Position numbers and translations under genes: made by a program | Assembly: GCA_029260025.1 (NCBI GenBank) | Contig: JAJDDZ010000345.1 | Location: 1-32,770, forward strand | From: Phycisphaerae bacterium | GTDB lineage: Bacteria > Planctomycetota > Phycisphaerae > UBA1845 | Length of the DNA: 32,770 nucleotides | Direction of reading: 5' to 3' | The notes under the pieces: generated by a model | The model's database searches: none | Told to the model about the DNA's origin: nothing | What the model saw: only the letters and a program-made list of their open reading frames with translations | In this document: positions 24,223 through 32,740 of the stretch, in pieces | Position numbering within the stretch: the stretch's first letter is position 1 | Layout of the letters: every line of letters begins with the position of its first letter

Positions 24223-24256
24223 AGTGACGACCCCCCGATTTGTTGGTTGACAGATT

Positions 24257-25174
24257 GTGTGCGAATCCGAATCGATAGGCCACACCCCGGTACTACCGGA
24301 AGAAGTTCGCGATCTACTCGCCGTAAGCGAGGGCGACATCGTTGTCGATGCAACGGTCGGCCTCGGTGGACATAGTTCACTTCTCGCCAAGGCGCTCGGC
24401 GCAAGCGGTAGGCTCATCGGACTGGACGTAGACCCTCTGAATCTAGACATTGCCAGAAAGCGCCTAGAAGGCGTCACCCCGCGCGTTGATCTCTTGCAAG
24501 GCAACTTCGCCGAGCTGGGAGAGCTTCTTTCCTCGCTAGAAATCGCCAAAGTAGATGTCATACTCGCCGACCTGGGCGTCAGTTCAACCCAATTGGATCA
24601 AGGCGATCGTGGCTTTTCCTTTCGTCATGATGGCCCCCTCGACATGCGAATGGACCCCCGCCTCGAGGTCACGGCCGAGGACCTGGTCAACCGCTGGAAA
24701 GAAGACGACATGAGCAGTGCGTTATACTACAACGCGCAAGAGTTTCGCTCGCGAAAAATCGCCAAACGAATCTGTCATGTTCGCCGTGAAGGTCGCATCA
24801 AAACAACCAAGGAATTGGCGGCCATAGTTTGTAGATCGATGGGCGTTTCAGACGGCAATTCTCGCCGATCCAAGATTCATCCCGCCACCAAAACCTTCCA
24901 GGCGTTGCGGATGGCCGTCAACCAAGAGATACCAAACTTAGAGACCCTTCTCGAAATCGCGCCTAACTTCTTGAACCCCGGCGGCCGAATTGGCATCATC
25001 GCCTTTCATAGCGTCGAGGATAAAGTTGTAAAACTCGACTTTCGCAAGCGGAAGAGCGAAGAGGTTTACCAAGTTTTGACGAAGAAACCTGTAACGGCTT
25101 GCGAAGATGAACGATTAGCCAACCCGCGATCCCGAAGCGCGAAATTACGAGTTGCCAAAAGGTTAAGCGACTAG
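24257..25174 (+). CDS. rsmH: 16S rRNA (cytosine(1402)-N(4))-methyltransferase RsmH
   Basis: 305 residues from GTG 24257; an in-frame stop just upstream rules out earlier starts, and the ribosome site is poor. The start HTPVLPEEVRDLL, the SAM-binding VDATVGLGGHSSLLA, the motif ADLGVSSTQLD, the signature GPLDMRMDP and the end-region AFHSVEDKVVK are all diagnostic for RsmH (MraW). It methylates C1402 of 16S rRNA in the decoding centre. It is the usual second gene of dcw clusters. The weak start signal together with the structured spacer upstream suggests translational control. Confidence 0.95.
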   Translation: MCESESIGHTPVLPEEVRDLLAVSEGDIVVDATVGLGGHSSLLAKALGASGRLIGLDVDPLNLDIARKRLEGVTPRVDLLQGNFAELGELLSSLEIAKVDVILADLGVSSTQLDQGDRGFSFRHDGPLDMRMDPRLEVTAEDLVNRWKEDDMSSALYYNAQEFRSRKIAKRICHVRREGRIKTTKELAAIVCRSMGVSDGNSRRSKIHPATKTFQALRMAVNQEIPNLETLLEIAPNFLNPGGRIGIIAFHSVEDKVVKLDFRKRKSEEVYQVLTKKPVTACEDERLANPRSRSAKLRVAKRLSD

Positions 25175-25216
25175 GGTTCGTGAGGCGGTTGCAATCGACA
25201 ACAGGAGTGTGAAGCG

Positions 25217-26206
25217 ATGGCGAGTGAAACGAAAGTCGGACTACTCGCTGGACTGGCGTTTATCGTCGTCTTTGCGGTGATTCTCGCAAACCGAGGTCAA
25301 GTCGATCCGCTTCTCTCACAAAAACCTCTCTCGACTGAGCGTCACGTAATCCTGGGCGAGCAATCCGTCCCCAAGGACCACTATCAAGCGAGAAAAACCT
25401 CCGTCGAGCTTCCAAAAGAAGGATTTCAACCGAACCACGCCGTCAAAGCCAGAACGGATCACTCTCCCGATCCCGACCAGAGAATCCTAGGCGAGCGTGC
25501 CACCCATCGCCCACAACCAGCAAAAAAGACCCTCCCGGGAACGCGCAACATCACGTTCGCCAACCAGGAACTCTCGCCCCAGATCGCAATCGCCAACAAC
25601 CAACCTCGACCGCAAACCCGATTTCAAGAGATACAACCCAAAACGCAGATTCAATCCCCAGTATCCGACACGCAAGCCGTTGCTGCAAAGCAACCATTAG
25701 CTAATCCTCTAACACTACAACAACAGCTACCCTCTCAATTAGAGAAGCCGAAGGTTGCCGGGACAAAGTACGTCGTCCTCGCAGGCGACACGCTCTATGG
25801 CATCGCCGGGAAACATTACGCTAAGGGCGGGGGCAACGCAGTCCGCGCCATCGTCAAAGCAAACGGAGATACACTGCCCAATCCAGACAAGCTACGCGTC
25901 GGCACAGTCCTCGTCCTCCCAAAGCTTTCGCGCAACATCAAATCCAAGGCGAACCCGGCAGCTTCCGCTAGGAATAATCAACAGAAACAAGAACCAAAAA
26001 GAAAAACAAACACCGACCAGGGTTTCGACTGGTACCAGGTCAAAAAGGGCGACCGATACGCCAGTATCGCCAGAGAGAAACTAGGCGACGTAAAGCGATG
26101 GCGAGAGGTCTTCGAGCTCAACAAAGACAAGTTCCCCAACCCAGACCGCATCCGCGACGGCGTCTTAATCAAAATTCCAAAGTCAAAAGGGGGCAAAAAG
26201 GGTTGA
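25217..26206 (+). CDS. Membrane-anchored protein with two LysM domains
   Basis: 329 residues with CAGGAG ahead of the ATG. A single N-terminal membrane helix (about residues 6-25) is followed by a Pro/Gln/Lys-rich linker (about 30-180). Then come two LysM modules: about 183-235 (YVVLAGDTLYGIAGKHY...PDKLRVG) and about 271-323 (WYQVKKGDRYASIAREKLG...PDRIRDG), separated by a Lys/Gln-rich linker. LysM binds the glycan chains of peptidoglycan, so the protein should tether the inner membrane to the wall at or near the division site. It sits between rsmH and the FtsL-like gene, where typical dcw clusters have nothing of this kind, and its stop overlaps the next start. Confidence 0.88.
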   Translation: MASETKVGLLAGLAFIVVFAVILANRGQVDPLLSQKPLSTERHVILGEQSVPKDHYQARKTSVELPKEGFQPNHAVKARTDHSPDPDQRILGERATHRPQPAKKTLPGTRNITFANQELSPQIAIANNQPRPQTRFQEIQPKTQIQSPVSDTQAVAAKQPLANPLTLQQQLPSQLEKPKVAGTKYVVLAGDTLYGIAGKHYAKGGGNAVRAIVKANGDTLPNPDKLRVGTVLVLPKLSRNIKSKANPAASARNNQQKQEPKRKTNTDQGFDWYQVKKGDRYASIAREKLGDVKRWREVFELNKDKFPNPDRIRDGVLIKIPKSKGGKKG

Positions 26207-26499
26207 ACACGCTACGTCGATGTGTCATGGTCGCATCGCTCGCCGCCATTGCGATAGGCGTCGTGCACATTCGCGCGGAACAGTCGCGTTGCGCCTCCCA
26301 AGTGATGGCTACCGAAGGAAAATGGCTCGCCCTCCGCGGCGACCTCGGCGACCTCCAGGCAAGAAAGGCACGCTTGCGAACGCCGAACCGCTTACGAAAC
26401 AGAAACTTCTTCTTCGACACCGGCCTCGTCCCCCCCGGTGAGTCAGAGGAATCGCCAGCGGACAAGTTAGCTTCGACGAATTCGTTTACAACGAACTGA
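26203..26499 (+). CDS. FtsL-like bitopic division protein
   Basis: 98 residues starting at TTG 26203, which overlaps the TGA of the LysM gene; AAGGGGG lies about ten bases upstream. An ATG eight codons later is the alternative. One membrane helix (MVASLAAIAIGVVHI) is followed by a heptad-like, Glu/Arg/Leu-rich stretch (QVMATEGKWLALRGDLGDLQ, then KARLRTPNRLR). The size, the single helix plus coiled coil, the L-R-T-P ending and the place directly before the FtsI-type transpeptidase match FtsL, which joins FtsB/FtsQ to activate septal synthesis. FtsL diverges so fast that sequence alone does not prove it. The last 30 residues are extra. Confidence 0.65.
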   Translation: MNTLRRCVMVASLAAIAIGVVHIRAEQSRCASQVMATEGKWLALRGDLGDLQARKARLRTPNRLRNRNFFFDTGLVPPGESEESPADKLASTNSFTTN

Positions 26500-26506
26500 T
26501 TGAATC

Positions 26507-28261
26507 ATGCCCAACGACCAGGCCGAGACCAGCCATCTTCGAATTCGGGCGGCGGTTCTTGTCTGCGTTTGCGTCTCGATTCTCTTCATAGGACTCGGCG
26601 CCAGACTCTACCAAATCAACACGGAGTTCTCAGCAAAGCTCACCGCCATCGCCAGAGGGCAACAGCAAAGCGGCTCGGTCCTACCAGCAAGGCGAGGAAT
26701 GATCCTAGATGTACGGGGAAGGGTCATTGCCAGCACCGAGTCAAGACCAGACGTCTTCGTAGACGCGACCTTGGTCAAAGACATCGAAAGACTCGCCGCA
26801 AAGTTGGCCTCACGAGTAAACGAACCGGCCGCCGCTATCGCCGAAAAAATCCGAGCACGACCCGACTCGCGTTTCATCATCGTCGCTCGAGAGATTGACG
26901 ACGTAACCGAAGACGCAGTCTCGACGCTGGGAGAAGCAGCAGTCGGTCTATCACAAAGAGCCGTACGAACCTACCCACTTCACGAATCCATGGCCCACGT
27001 CCTCGGCTGGGTCGGTCATGATGGCGAAGGAATGGAAGGGCTAGAGTTAGAATACGACAAACACCTCGCTGGCACCCAAGGATGGCGCGGAACTATTCGC
27101 GACGCAAGACGCAGGGCGATAGGCAGATCGGAAAGAGGACCCGTCGCGCCACAAGACGGCGGTCACATCGTCTTAACCATAGACGCCGAAATCCAACGAG
27201 TCACAGAGAACGCCCTCGCACGCGCCGTCCTCGACAAACGCGCCGAAAGCGGTGTCGCGGTTGTCATGTCAGCAAGAACCGGGGAAGTCCGCGCGATGGC
27301 ATGCTACCCCACCTTCGACGCCAACGAAGCTCCGACTATTCCGGCGGCAGTCCGACGAAACCGATCCGTCACAGACCCGACAGAACCAGGCAGCACTTTC
27401 AAGCCCATCATCATGAGCAGCGCGCTAGACGGCGGCTTCGTTTCAAGAACAGAGAAGATCGACTGCGAAATGGGCACACTTCGTCTAGGGCGCCGCGTCG
27501 TGAAAGATACAAAACCCCACGGATTAATGAATGTAAAGGGCATCATCGCCAACAGCAGTAACATCGGCATGACCAAGATCGGCATGCGAATGGGCAACGA
27601 GGTCTTGCACGACACAGTCCGCCGCTTCGGATTCGGATCGATCACCGAGGTCGGGTTCCCAGGCGAGGCTCGCGGTCTAGTTCGCCCGCTAAAAAAATGG
27701 AGTCGGTCTTCGACCCCATCCGTATCTTATGGTTACGAGGTCAGCGTCACCGCGCTTCAATTGGCAACCGCCTTCGTAGCCCTCGTCAACGACGGCGTAC
27801 TACTCCGCCCCAGGCTCGTCCGCGCGATCCTAGATGCAAGCGGCGACGTCTCCCAGGAATTCGTAGATCCAGACCCGCTTCGAAGAGTCGCCTCGACTGA
27901 AGTGTCACGCTACGTCACTCGCGAGCTAATGCGAGCCGTCGTCGAAGAGGGCGGCGGACACAGAGCACGCTCAGACAATTACACCGTCATGGGCAAAACT
28001 GGAACCGCAAAACTCCTCTACAAAGACAAACCCGCCTACGAACCAGGAGCTTATCTCGGCACCTTCGTAGGCGCCGCCCCCATCGGATCCCCGGAATTGG
28101 TCGCCGTCGTTATGATTCGCCGTCCCGCCCAAGGTCTCGCGTATTACGGCGGAGCGGTCTCCGCCCCAGCCGTCAAAGATATTCTCGATCGATCGCTAGC
28201 CTACCTCGGCGTACTCCCAGACCGCCCCAAGGAAGCCAGGCAAGCCACGTATCGACCCTGA
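26507..28261 (+). CDS. ftsI: Class B penicillin-binding protein, FtsI/PBP3-like septal transpeptidase
   Basis: 584 residues. It has a short cytoplasmic tail, one membrane helix (about 14-32), a dimerisation/pedestal region with the R-G-x-I-x-D box (ARRGMILDVRGRVIA), and a transpeptidase domain with all three active-site motifs: STFK (S296), SSN (S350-N352) and KTG (K497-G499). It crosslinks peptide stems of septal peptidoglycan outside the membrane. There is no C-terminal PASTA domain. It starts seven bases after the FtsL-like stop. The position and order argue for the division enzyme rather than an elongation PBP2. Confidence 0.92.
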   Translation: MPNDQAETSHLRIRAAVLVCVCVSILFIGLGARLYQINTEFSAKLTAIARGQQQSGSVLPARRGMILDVRGRVIASTESRPDVFVDATLVKDIERLAAKLASRVNEPAAAIAEKIRARPDSRFIIVAREIDDVTEDAVSTLGEAAVGLSQRAVRTYPLHESMAHVLGWVGHDGEGMEGLELEYDKHLAGTQGWRGTIRDARRRAIGRSERGPVAPQDGGHIVLTIDAEIQRVTENALARAVLDKRAESGVAVVMSARTGEVRAMACYPTFDANEAPTIPAAVRRNRSVTDPTEPGSTFKPIIMSSALDGGFVSRTEKIDCEMGTLRLGRRVVKDTKPHGLMNVKGIIANSSNIGMTKIGMRMGNEVLHDTVRRFGFGSITEVGFPGEARGLVRPLKKWSRSSTPSVSYGYEVSVTALQLATAFVALVNDGVLLRPRLVRAILDASGDVSQEFVDPDPLRRVASTEVSRYVTRELMRAVVEEGGGHRARSDNYTVMGKTGTAKLLYKDKPAYEPGAYLGTFVGAAPIGSPELVAVVMIRRPAQGLAYYGGAVSAPAVKDILDRSLAYLGVLPDRPKEARQATYRP

Positions 28262-28367
28262 AATCGCCACGATTGGCCTGTGCGGATCCTGTGGGTTGCA
28301 TGTGAATTCCCTTGTCCAGGGACGTTCGCATTTCGCAGGGCTCACTTGCCGATTATGATCTGCCAAC

Positions 28368-29942
28368 ATGGGGGAGGGATTTGTCAAAACGAAAATGAAC
28401 ACCGAAGTGCGACACCTTTGTGAATTGTTCCGCCACGCCGGCGTAGTGCCCGTAGAAAGCGGCCCCATACCCGAGGTTCCGGTCCGCGCAATCCAAAACG
28501 ACTCTCGCAACGTCACTGGTGGCGCATGCTTCGTGGCTGTCCGCGGCGGCGGCGCAGATGGCCACGACTTCATCGAGAGCGCCATAGCAAGAGGGGCGAC
28601 GTCGATCGTCTGCGAACGAAAGTTAGTCATGCCCACTGGAGTAGTCGCGGTCCGAGTCGCCGACTCTCGCGAAGCGCTAGCCAAACTCGCCGCCGCCAAC
28701 CAAGGCTTACGAGGCCAAGGCTCAACGCGTTTCCCGCTAGTCGGCATCACCGGCACAAACGGCAAGACAACAATCGCCTGGATGCTCCGCTCAATTCTAA
28801 ATGGCGCAGGTCACCCAGCAGCGCTTCTAGGAACAATCGAGTACGACCTGGTCTCACGAAAACAAGAAGCACCCCTTACCACCCCAGGCCAACTAGAGCT
28901 TGCGAAACTCCTAAGACAAGCACGAGACGCCGGCGCCAAATTCGGTGTCCTAGAAGTATCCTCCCACGCCCTCGACCAACGTCGCTGCCACGGACTATCA
29001 TTCGCGACCGCAATCTTCACAAACCTCTCAGGCGACCATCTAGACTACCACGGATCAATGGGAAAATACTTCGCCGCCAAGCGTCGCCTCTTTGATCTAC
29101 TCGAAGAAAACGGCGCAGCCATTATCAACATAGACGACCCACTCGGAGAAAAACTTGCCAAAGAGTACGGACCAAACGCCATCCGATACGCGCTAGATTC
29201 AACGGCTGACGTCACCGGCACCATAGAGTCTATGGACCAATTCGCAACGACGCTACGAATCCAGGCGGACGCGTGCGATGAGTCCGTCAAACTCTCACTA
29301 GTCGGAAAACACAACGCATCAAACGTCCTGGCCGTGTTCGCAGCAGCAAGATCCTGCGGATTGACCGTCACCGAAATAGTCCAAGGTCTAAAACACATAT
29401 CCGGAGTACCCGGCAGGTTGCAGCGCGTCCAAAACCAAGACCACCCCTTCTCCGTCTTCGTAGACTACGCCCACACCGATGACGCCCTACAAAACGCCCT
29501 CGGTGCAGTCAGACCGCTAACAAAGGGGCGTCTGATCTGCGTATTCGGCTGCGGCGGCGACCGCGACCGCACGAAACGACCAAGAATGGCAGCCGCAGTT
29601 GCCCAGCGCGCAGACATCGCAGTCGTAACCAGCGACAACCCCAGAACAGAACCCCCGATGAAAATCATAGAAGACATTTTGCCCGGCTTCGACGACGCGA
29701 ACACTCGCGCCACAGCACGTTCGTGCCAGCCCCTGCGTTCCTGTCAGATAGAAGTAAACCCAGACCGAAGAGCCGCAATCGCTCTAGCGATTCAATTAGC
29801 GCAAGACGGCGACACAATTCTAATCGCCGGCAAGGGTCACGAGGACTACCAGCTCGTCGGCGACACTGTACGATCCTTCGACGATGCGAAAGTCGCGCAA
29901 GAGTTGATGACCCCAGCGACAATCACGGAGGACGTCGTATGA
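28368..29942 (+). CDS. murE: UDP-N-acetylmuramoyl-tripeptide synthetase MurE (meso-diaminopimelate adding)
   Basis: 524 residues from ATG 28368; a second ATG at 28395 is equally possible, as neither has an ideal ribosome site. Features in order: substrate domain with NDSRNVTGGACFVAVRG, P-loop GITGTNGKTT (K133), the LTTPG and SGDHLDYHG motifs, VFVDYAHTDDAL, and the amino-acid specificity box DNPR (423-426) in TSDNPRTEPP. DNPR marks enzymes that add meso-diaminopimelate rather than lysine, so the wall should be of the A1-gamma type. A stretch after IEDILPGFDD (about 445-470) carries two Cys and looks lineage-specific. Its TGA overlaps the murF ATG. Confidence 0.94.
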   Translation: MGEGFVKTKMNTEVRHLCELFRHAGVVPVESGPIPEVPVRAIQNDSRNVTGGACFVAVRGGGADGHDFIESAIARGATSIVCERKLVMPTGVVAVRVADSREALAKLAAANQGLRGQGSTRFPLVGITGTNGKTTIAWMLRSILNGAGHPAALLGTIEYDLVSRKQEAPLTTPGQLELAKLLRQARDAGAKFGVLEVSSHALDQRRCHGLSFATAIFTNLSGDHLDYHGSMGKYFAAKRRLFDLLEENGAAIINIDDPLGEKLAKEYGPNAIRYALDSTADVTGTIESMDQFATTLRIQADACDESVKLSLVGKHNASNVLAVFAAARSCGLTVTEIVQGLKHISGVPGRLQRVQNQDHPFSVFVDYAHTDDALQNALGAVRPLTKGRLICVFGCGGDRDRTKRPRMAAAVAQRADIAVVTSDNPRTEPPMKIIEDILPGFDDANTRATARSCQPLRSCQIEVNPDRRAAIALAIQLAQDGDTILIAGKGHEDYQLVGDTVRSFDDAKVAQELMTPATITEDVV

Positions 29943-31369
29943 TCGCCATGAAGCTGACAAACATCGCCGAAGCGATCGCCGCACAATGTGTCGATGCTCG
30001 CGATCACCAGTCCATCATCGTCCGTCGCATCACCACAGACTCACGCGATGTCCAACCAGGCGATCTCTTCATCGCGATTCGCGGTGACAGGTTCGATGGC
30101 CACGCCTACATGTCTCAGGCAATCGCAGACGGCGCAGTTGCATGCATCGCAGACCCCGCCGGTCATTTGCATGCGATCGAGATAGGCAAAGAAATAAACG
30201 CCCCAATCCTTCTCGTCGAAGACACAATCACCGCCCTAGGCGACCTCGCAGCCCACTACCGGCGAAATCATATCCCGGTAGGAATGACAATCGTCGCCGT
30301 GACCGGCAGCAACGGCAAAACAACCACAAAGGAAATGCTCGACCACATACTAAACGGTTCCCTCCCAGGCCGCGCCTCGATCAAGAGCTACAACAACCAA
30401 ATCGGCGTACCCCTGACACTGCTCTCCGCCGAGCCAGAAGATCGATATCTCATCGTAGAGGTCGGAAGCAACTCCCCCGGCGAAATAGAAATGCTAGCCG
30501 AGATCACAGCACCACACGTCGCCGTCATAACCTCAATCGGCGAAGCCCATCTCGAAGGTCTTGGCGATTTACACTCAGTCGCCGCCGAAAAAACGTCAAT
30601 CCTAGACCACGTCCTGGAGGGAGGCCTCGCAGTCGTAAACGTAGACAGCGCCGAAATCAGACCCTTCCTGCAAAAATACCCAGACCTCCGCGTCTTCACA
30701 GTAGGCAGAAGTCCTTACGCTCAGCTCTCCGTCGCCAACGCGTCATCATCCATCGAAAAAACGACCTTCGAACTAGAGGGACGATTTCGCATAGAGCTAC
30801 CAATGCCAGGAACCCACCACGCAACCAACGCCGCCGCCGCCTTTGCCGTCGCAAGATGGTTCGGCGTCGCCGTCAACGAAATTATTTCAGCGCTAGCTTC
30901 TTTCACCCCCCCAAAGGGTCGCACTCACCGCGTCGATGCAGGCGGCATAACAATCATCGACGACGCCTACAACGCAAACCCCTCAAGCGTACTAGCAGCC
31001 ATCGACGCACTTACCGGCGGAACAGAATCTCGAAAAGTATTAGTGCTAGGCGACATGCTAGAACTAGGGGCAGAAGCAAGCGAGTGTCACGACAGAGTCG
31101 TAAGAGCAGCCATGGCAGCAGGCGTTGATGTCCTGGTAGCCGTCGGAAGTCAAACCCTAAAAGCCGCCACCCACCTCTTGCCAGATTTCGGACGCGCGAT
31201 GGTCGTCTCCTGTGTCGATACCGACACCGCCGTCGATCTCGTAGACGACGTCGTTGCCGTTGGTGACACGGTGTGGGTCAAAGGCTCGCGTGCCATGCGC
31301 CTAGATCGCGTAGTATCAAGGCTGTCGCGCCGAGTCAGTAAACCAATCCCGGTCGCACAGATTTCTTAG
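29939..31369 (+). CDS. murF: UDP-N-acetylmuramoyl-tripeptide--D-alanyl-D-alanine ligase MurF
   Basis: 476 residues. The ATG overlaps the murE stop (ATGA) and has GGAGG six bases upstream, so this start is preferred over the long upstream extension of the frame. It carries ITTDSRDVQPGDLFIAIRGD at the N-terminus, the ATP loop VTGSNGKTTTKEM, the MurF-typical NNQIGVPLTLL, GSNSPGEI and TSIGEAHLEGLG, and YNANPSSVLAAI in the C-terminal domain. It adds D-Ala-D-Ala to the UDP-MurNAc tripeptide in the cytoplasm. It is translationally coupled to murE. Confidence 0.95.
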   Translation: MIAMKLTNIAEAIAAQCVDARDHQSIIVRRITTDSRDVQPGDLFIAIRGDRFDGHAYMSQAIADGAVACIADPAGHLHAIEIGKEINAPILLVEDTITALGDLAAHYRRNHIPVGMTIVAVTGSNGKTTTKEMLDHILNGSLPGRASIKSYNNQIGVPLTLLSAEPEDRYLIVEVGSNSPGEIEMLAEITAPHVAVITSIGEAHLEGLGDLHSVAAEKTSILDHVLEGGLAVVNVDSAEIRPFLQKYPDLRVFTVGRSPYAQLSVANASSSIEKTTFELEGRFRIELPMPGTHHATNAAAAFAVARWFGVAVNEIISALASFTPPKGRTHRVDAGGITIIDDAYNANPSSVLAAIDALTGGTESRKVLVLGDMLELGAEASECHDRVVRAAMAAGVDVLVAVGSQTLKAATHLLPDFGRAMVVSCVDTDTAVDLVDDVVAVGDTVWVKGSRAMRLDRVVSRLSRRVSKPIPVAQIS

Positions 31370-31389
31370 AAACAAAAAGGCGTCGCTTA

Positions 31390-32532
31390 GTGCTCTACCA
31401 TCTACTGCAAAGAATCTTCGAAGGAAAACATTACGCCTACGAGAACGTTCTGTTCCGCGGCGCATGCGCCGCCGTCTTCGCTTTCATAGTCATCTTAGTG
31501 CTCGCCCCCGGGATGATCCGCCGACTCATCAAGTGGAAACTAGGCGACAGACCAGAGTTCGACCACGCATCCTTAAACGAGCTAACCCGCGACAAAGCAA
31601 ACGTCCCAACAATGGGCGGAATGCTAATGCTCGCAGCCGTCGCCATCGCGGTACTTCTCCTATCAGATCTAACAAATTTCTACGTCCGCATGAGTCTGGT
31701 CTGTCTAGTATGGCTCGGCGTCCTCGGCGCAGCGGACGACTGGCTAAAACTAACCGCCGGTCAGCAAGAAGGCTCCCGCCACGGCCTCCGCACAATAGAA
31801 AAACTACTATTCCAGGTAGGATTGGGAGTCGTCCTGGGTTACTTCATCTTCAAACACGGCAGTCACAACTACGCCGTCATGAGTCCCCTGGTCCAGGAAG
31901 GAGCAACCCCAGCTTACAAAATCCTAAGCGTCCCGTTCTACAAGTCCGGCCTGCAACTTTCAACCGCCATGTTCATGGTCGTGACCGTCTTCGTAATGAC
32001 CGGCACCTCCAACGCAGTAAATCTAACCGACGGCATGGACGGTCTAGCTTCCGGTTGCGTCGCAGTCTGCGCGCTAGTCTTCGCCGTTTTAACCTACGTC
32101 GTCGGAACTGAAGACATAGCTGCAAAACTCTTAATGCTCCACGTCCCCAAAACAGACGAGCTAGTCATCCTCTGCGGCGCCATCATGGGCGCCTGCATGG
32201 GCTTCCTCTGGTACAACTGTCACCCCGCAAAGGTCTTCATGGGCGACACCGGCTCGCTTCCGCTAGGAGGTCTCATAGGCTTCGTCGCCGTGGTCACAAG
32301 ACAAGAGTTAATGCTACTAATCGCCGGCGGCGTCTTCGTAATCGAGGCGCTATCTGTAATGATGCAAGTCGGCTACTTCAAATGGACAGGCGGACGAAGA
32401 ATCTTCCGCTGCGCCCCAATCCACCACCACTTCCACCTGGGAGGCTGGAGCGAACCACAAACAGTCGTAAGATTCTGGCTACTAGCAGCCATGTTCGCCT
32501 TCGCCGCACTCGCTACAATCAAACTTCGGTAA
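31390..32532 (+). CDS. mraY: Phospho-N-acetylmuramoyl-pentapeptide-transferase MraY
   Basis: 380 residues from GTG 31390, 20 bases after murF, with AAAAGG upstream. About ten membrane helices are visible. Diagnostic motifs: VPTMGGMLM, GAADDWLK (D116-D117), NAVNLTDGMDGLA (D214, D217), VFMGDTGSLPLGG and the histidine cluster PIHHHFHLGG. It transfers phospho-MurNAc-pentapeptide from UDP to undecaprenyl phosphate, making lipid I. It is complete and is the last dcw gene before the mobile-element sequence. Confidence 0.95.
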   Translation: MLYHLLQRIFEGKHYAYENVLFRGACAAVFAFIVILVLAPGMIRRLIKWKLGDRPEFDHASLNELTRDKANVPTMGGMLMLAAVAIAVLLLSDLTNFYVRMSLVCLVWLGVLGAADDWLKLTAGQQEGSRHGLRTIEKLLFQVGLGVVLGYFIFKHGSHNYAVMSPLVQEGATPAYKILSVPFYKSGLQLSTAMFMVVTVFVMTGTSNAVNLTDGMDGLASGCVAVCALVFAVLTYVVGTEDIAAKLLMLHVPKTDELVILCGAIMGACMGFLWYNCHPAKVFMGDTGSLPLGGLIGFVAVVTRQELMLLIAGGVFVIEALSVMMQVGYFKWTGGRRIFRCAPIHHHFHLGGWSEPQTVVRFWLLAAMFAFAALATIKLR

Positions 32533-32550
32533 GAGCATTGAGAGTGTAGG

Positions 32551-32580
32551 GGTGGCATGGTCCACGCTGGCGTGGCCATG
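32551..32580. repeat. Quasi-palindrome downstream of mraY, REP-like candidate
   Basis: GGTGGCATGG-T-CCACG then CTGG then CGTGGCCATG. The arms CATGG(T)CCACG (32556-32566) and CGTGGCCATG (32571-32580) pair over ten bases with one bulged T. No T-tract follows, so it is a poor intrinsic terminator. The G-rich head with a palindromic body is the usual form of extragenic repetitive palindromes. Confidence 0.5.
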
Positions 32581-32670
32581 TTGAATGAAGATCGAACGCC
32601 GGTTCGGCGACTGGCGTGCGTCTCGATTTCTGAGAGAGTTAATTTGAGCCATGTAGATGGGGATGAAAGC

Positions 32671-32738
32671 CCGTTGCTCCCGGGTTAGTTTACGAGCATC
32701 ATCGTGAGACTAGCCCACCTAACACAAAGGAGCAACGG
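32671..32738 (+). promoter_or_regulatory. Long hairpin sequestering the transposase ribosome binding site
   Basis: CCGTTGCTCC (32671-32680) pairs perfectly with GGAGCAACGG (32729-32738). Inside it GGGTTAG pairs with CTAGCCC (one G-T wobble) and ACGA with TCGT. The AAAGGAG ribosome site of the gene at 32741 overlaps the 3' arm, so the hairpin should block translation when transcription reads in from mraY. Confidence 0.6.
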
Positions 32739-32740
32739 AC

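Noticed and set aside
24106-24561. Minus-strand frame of 151 codons over the rsmH start
   Set aside because: Antisense to rsmH and to the structured spacer; Ser/Pro/Arg-rich shadow of GC-rich sequence.
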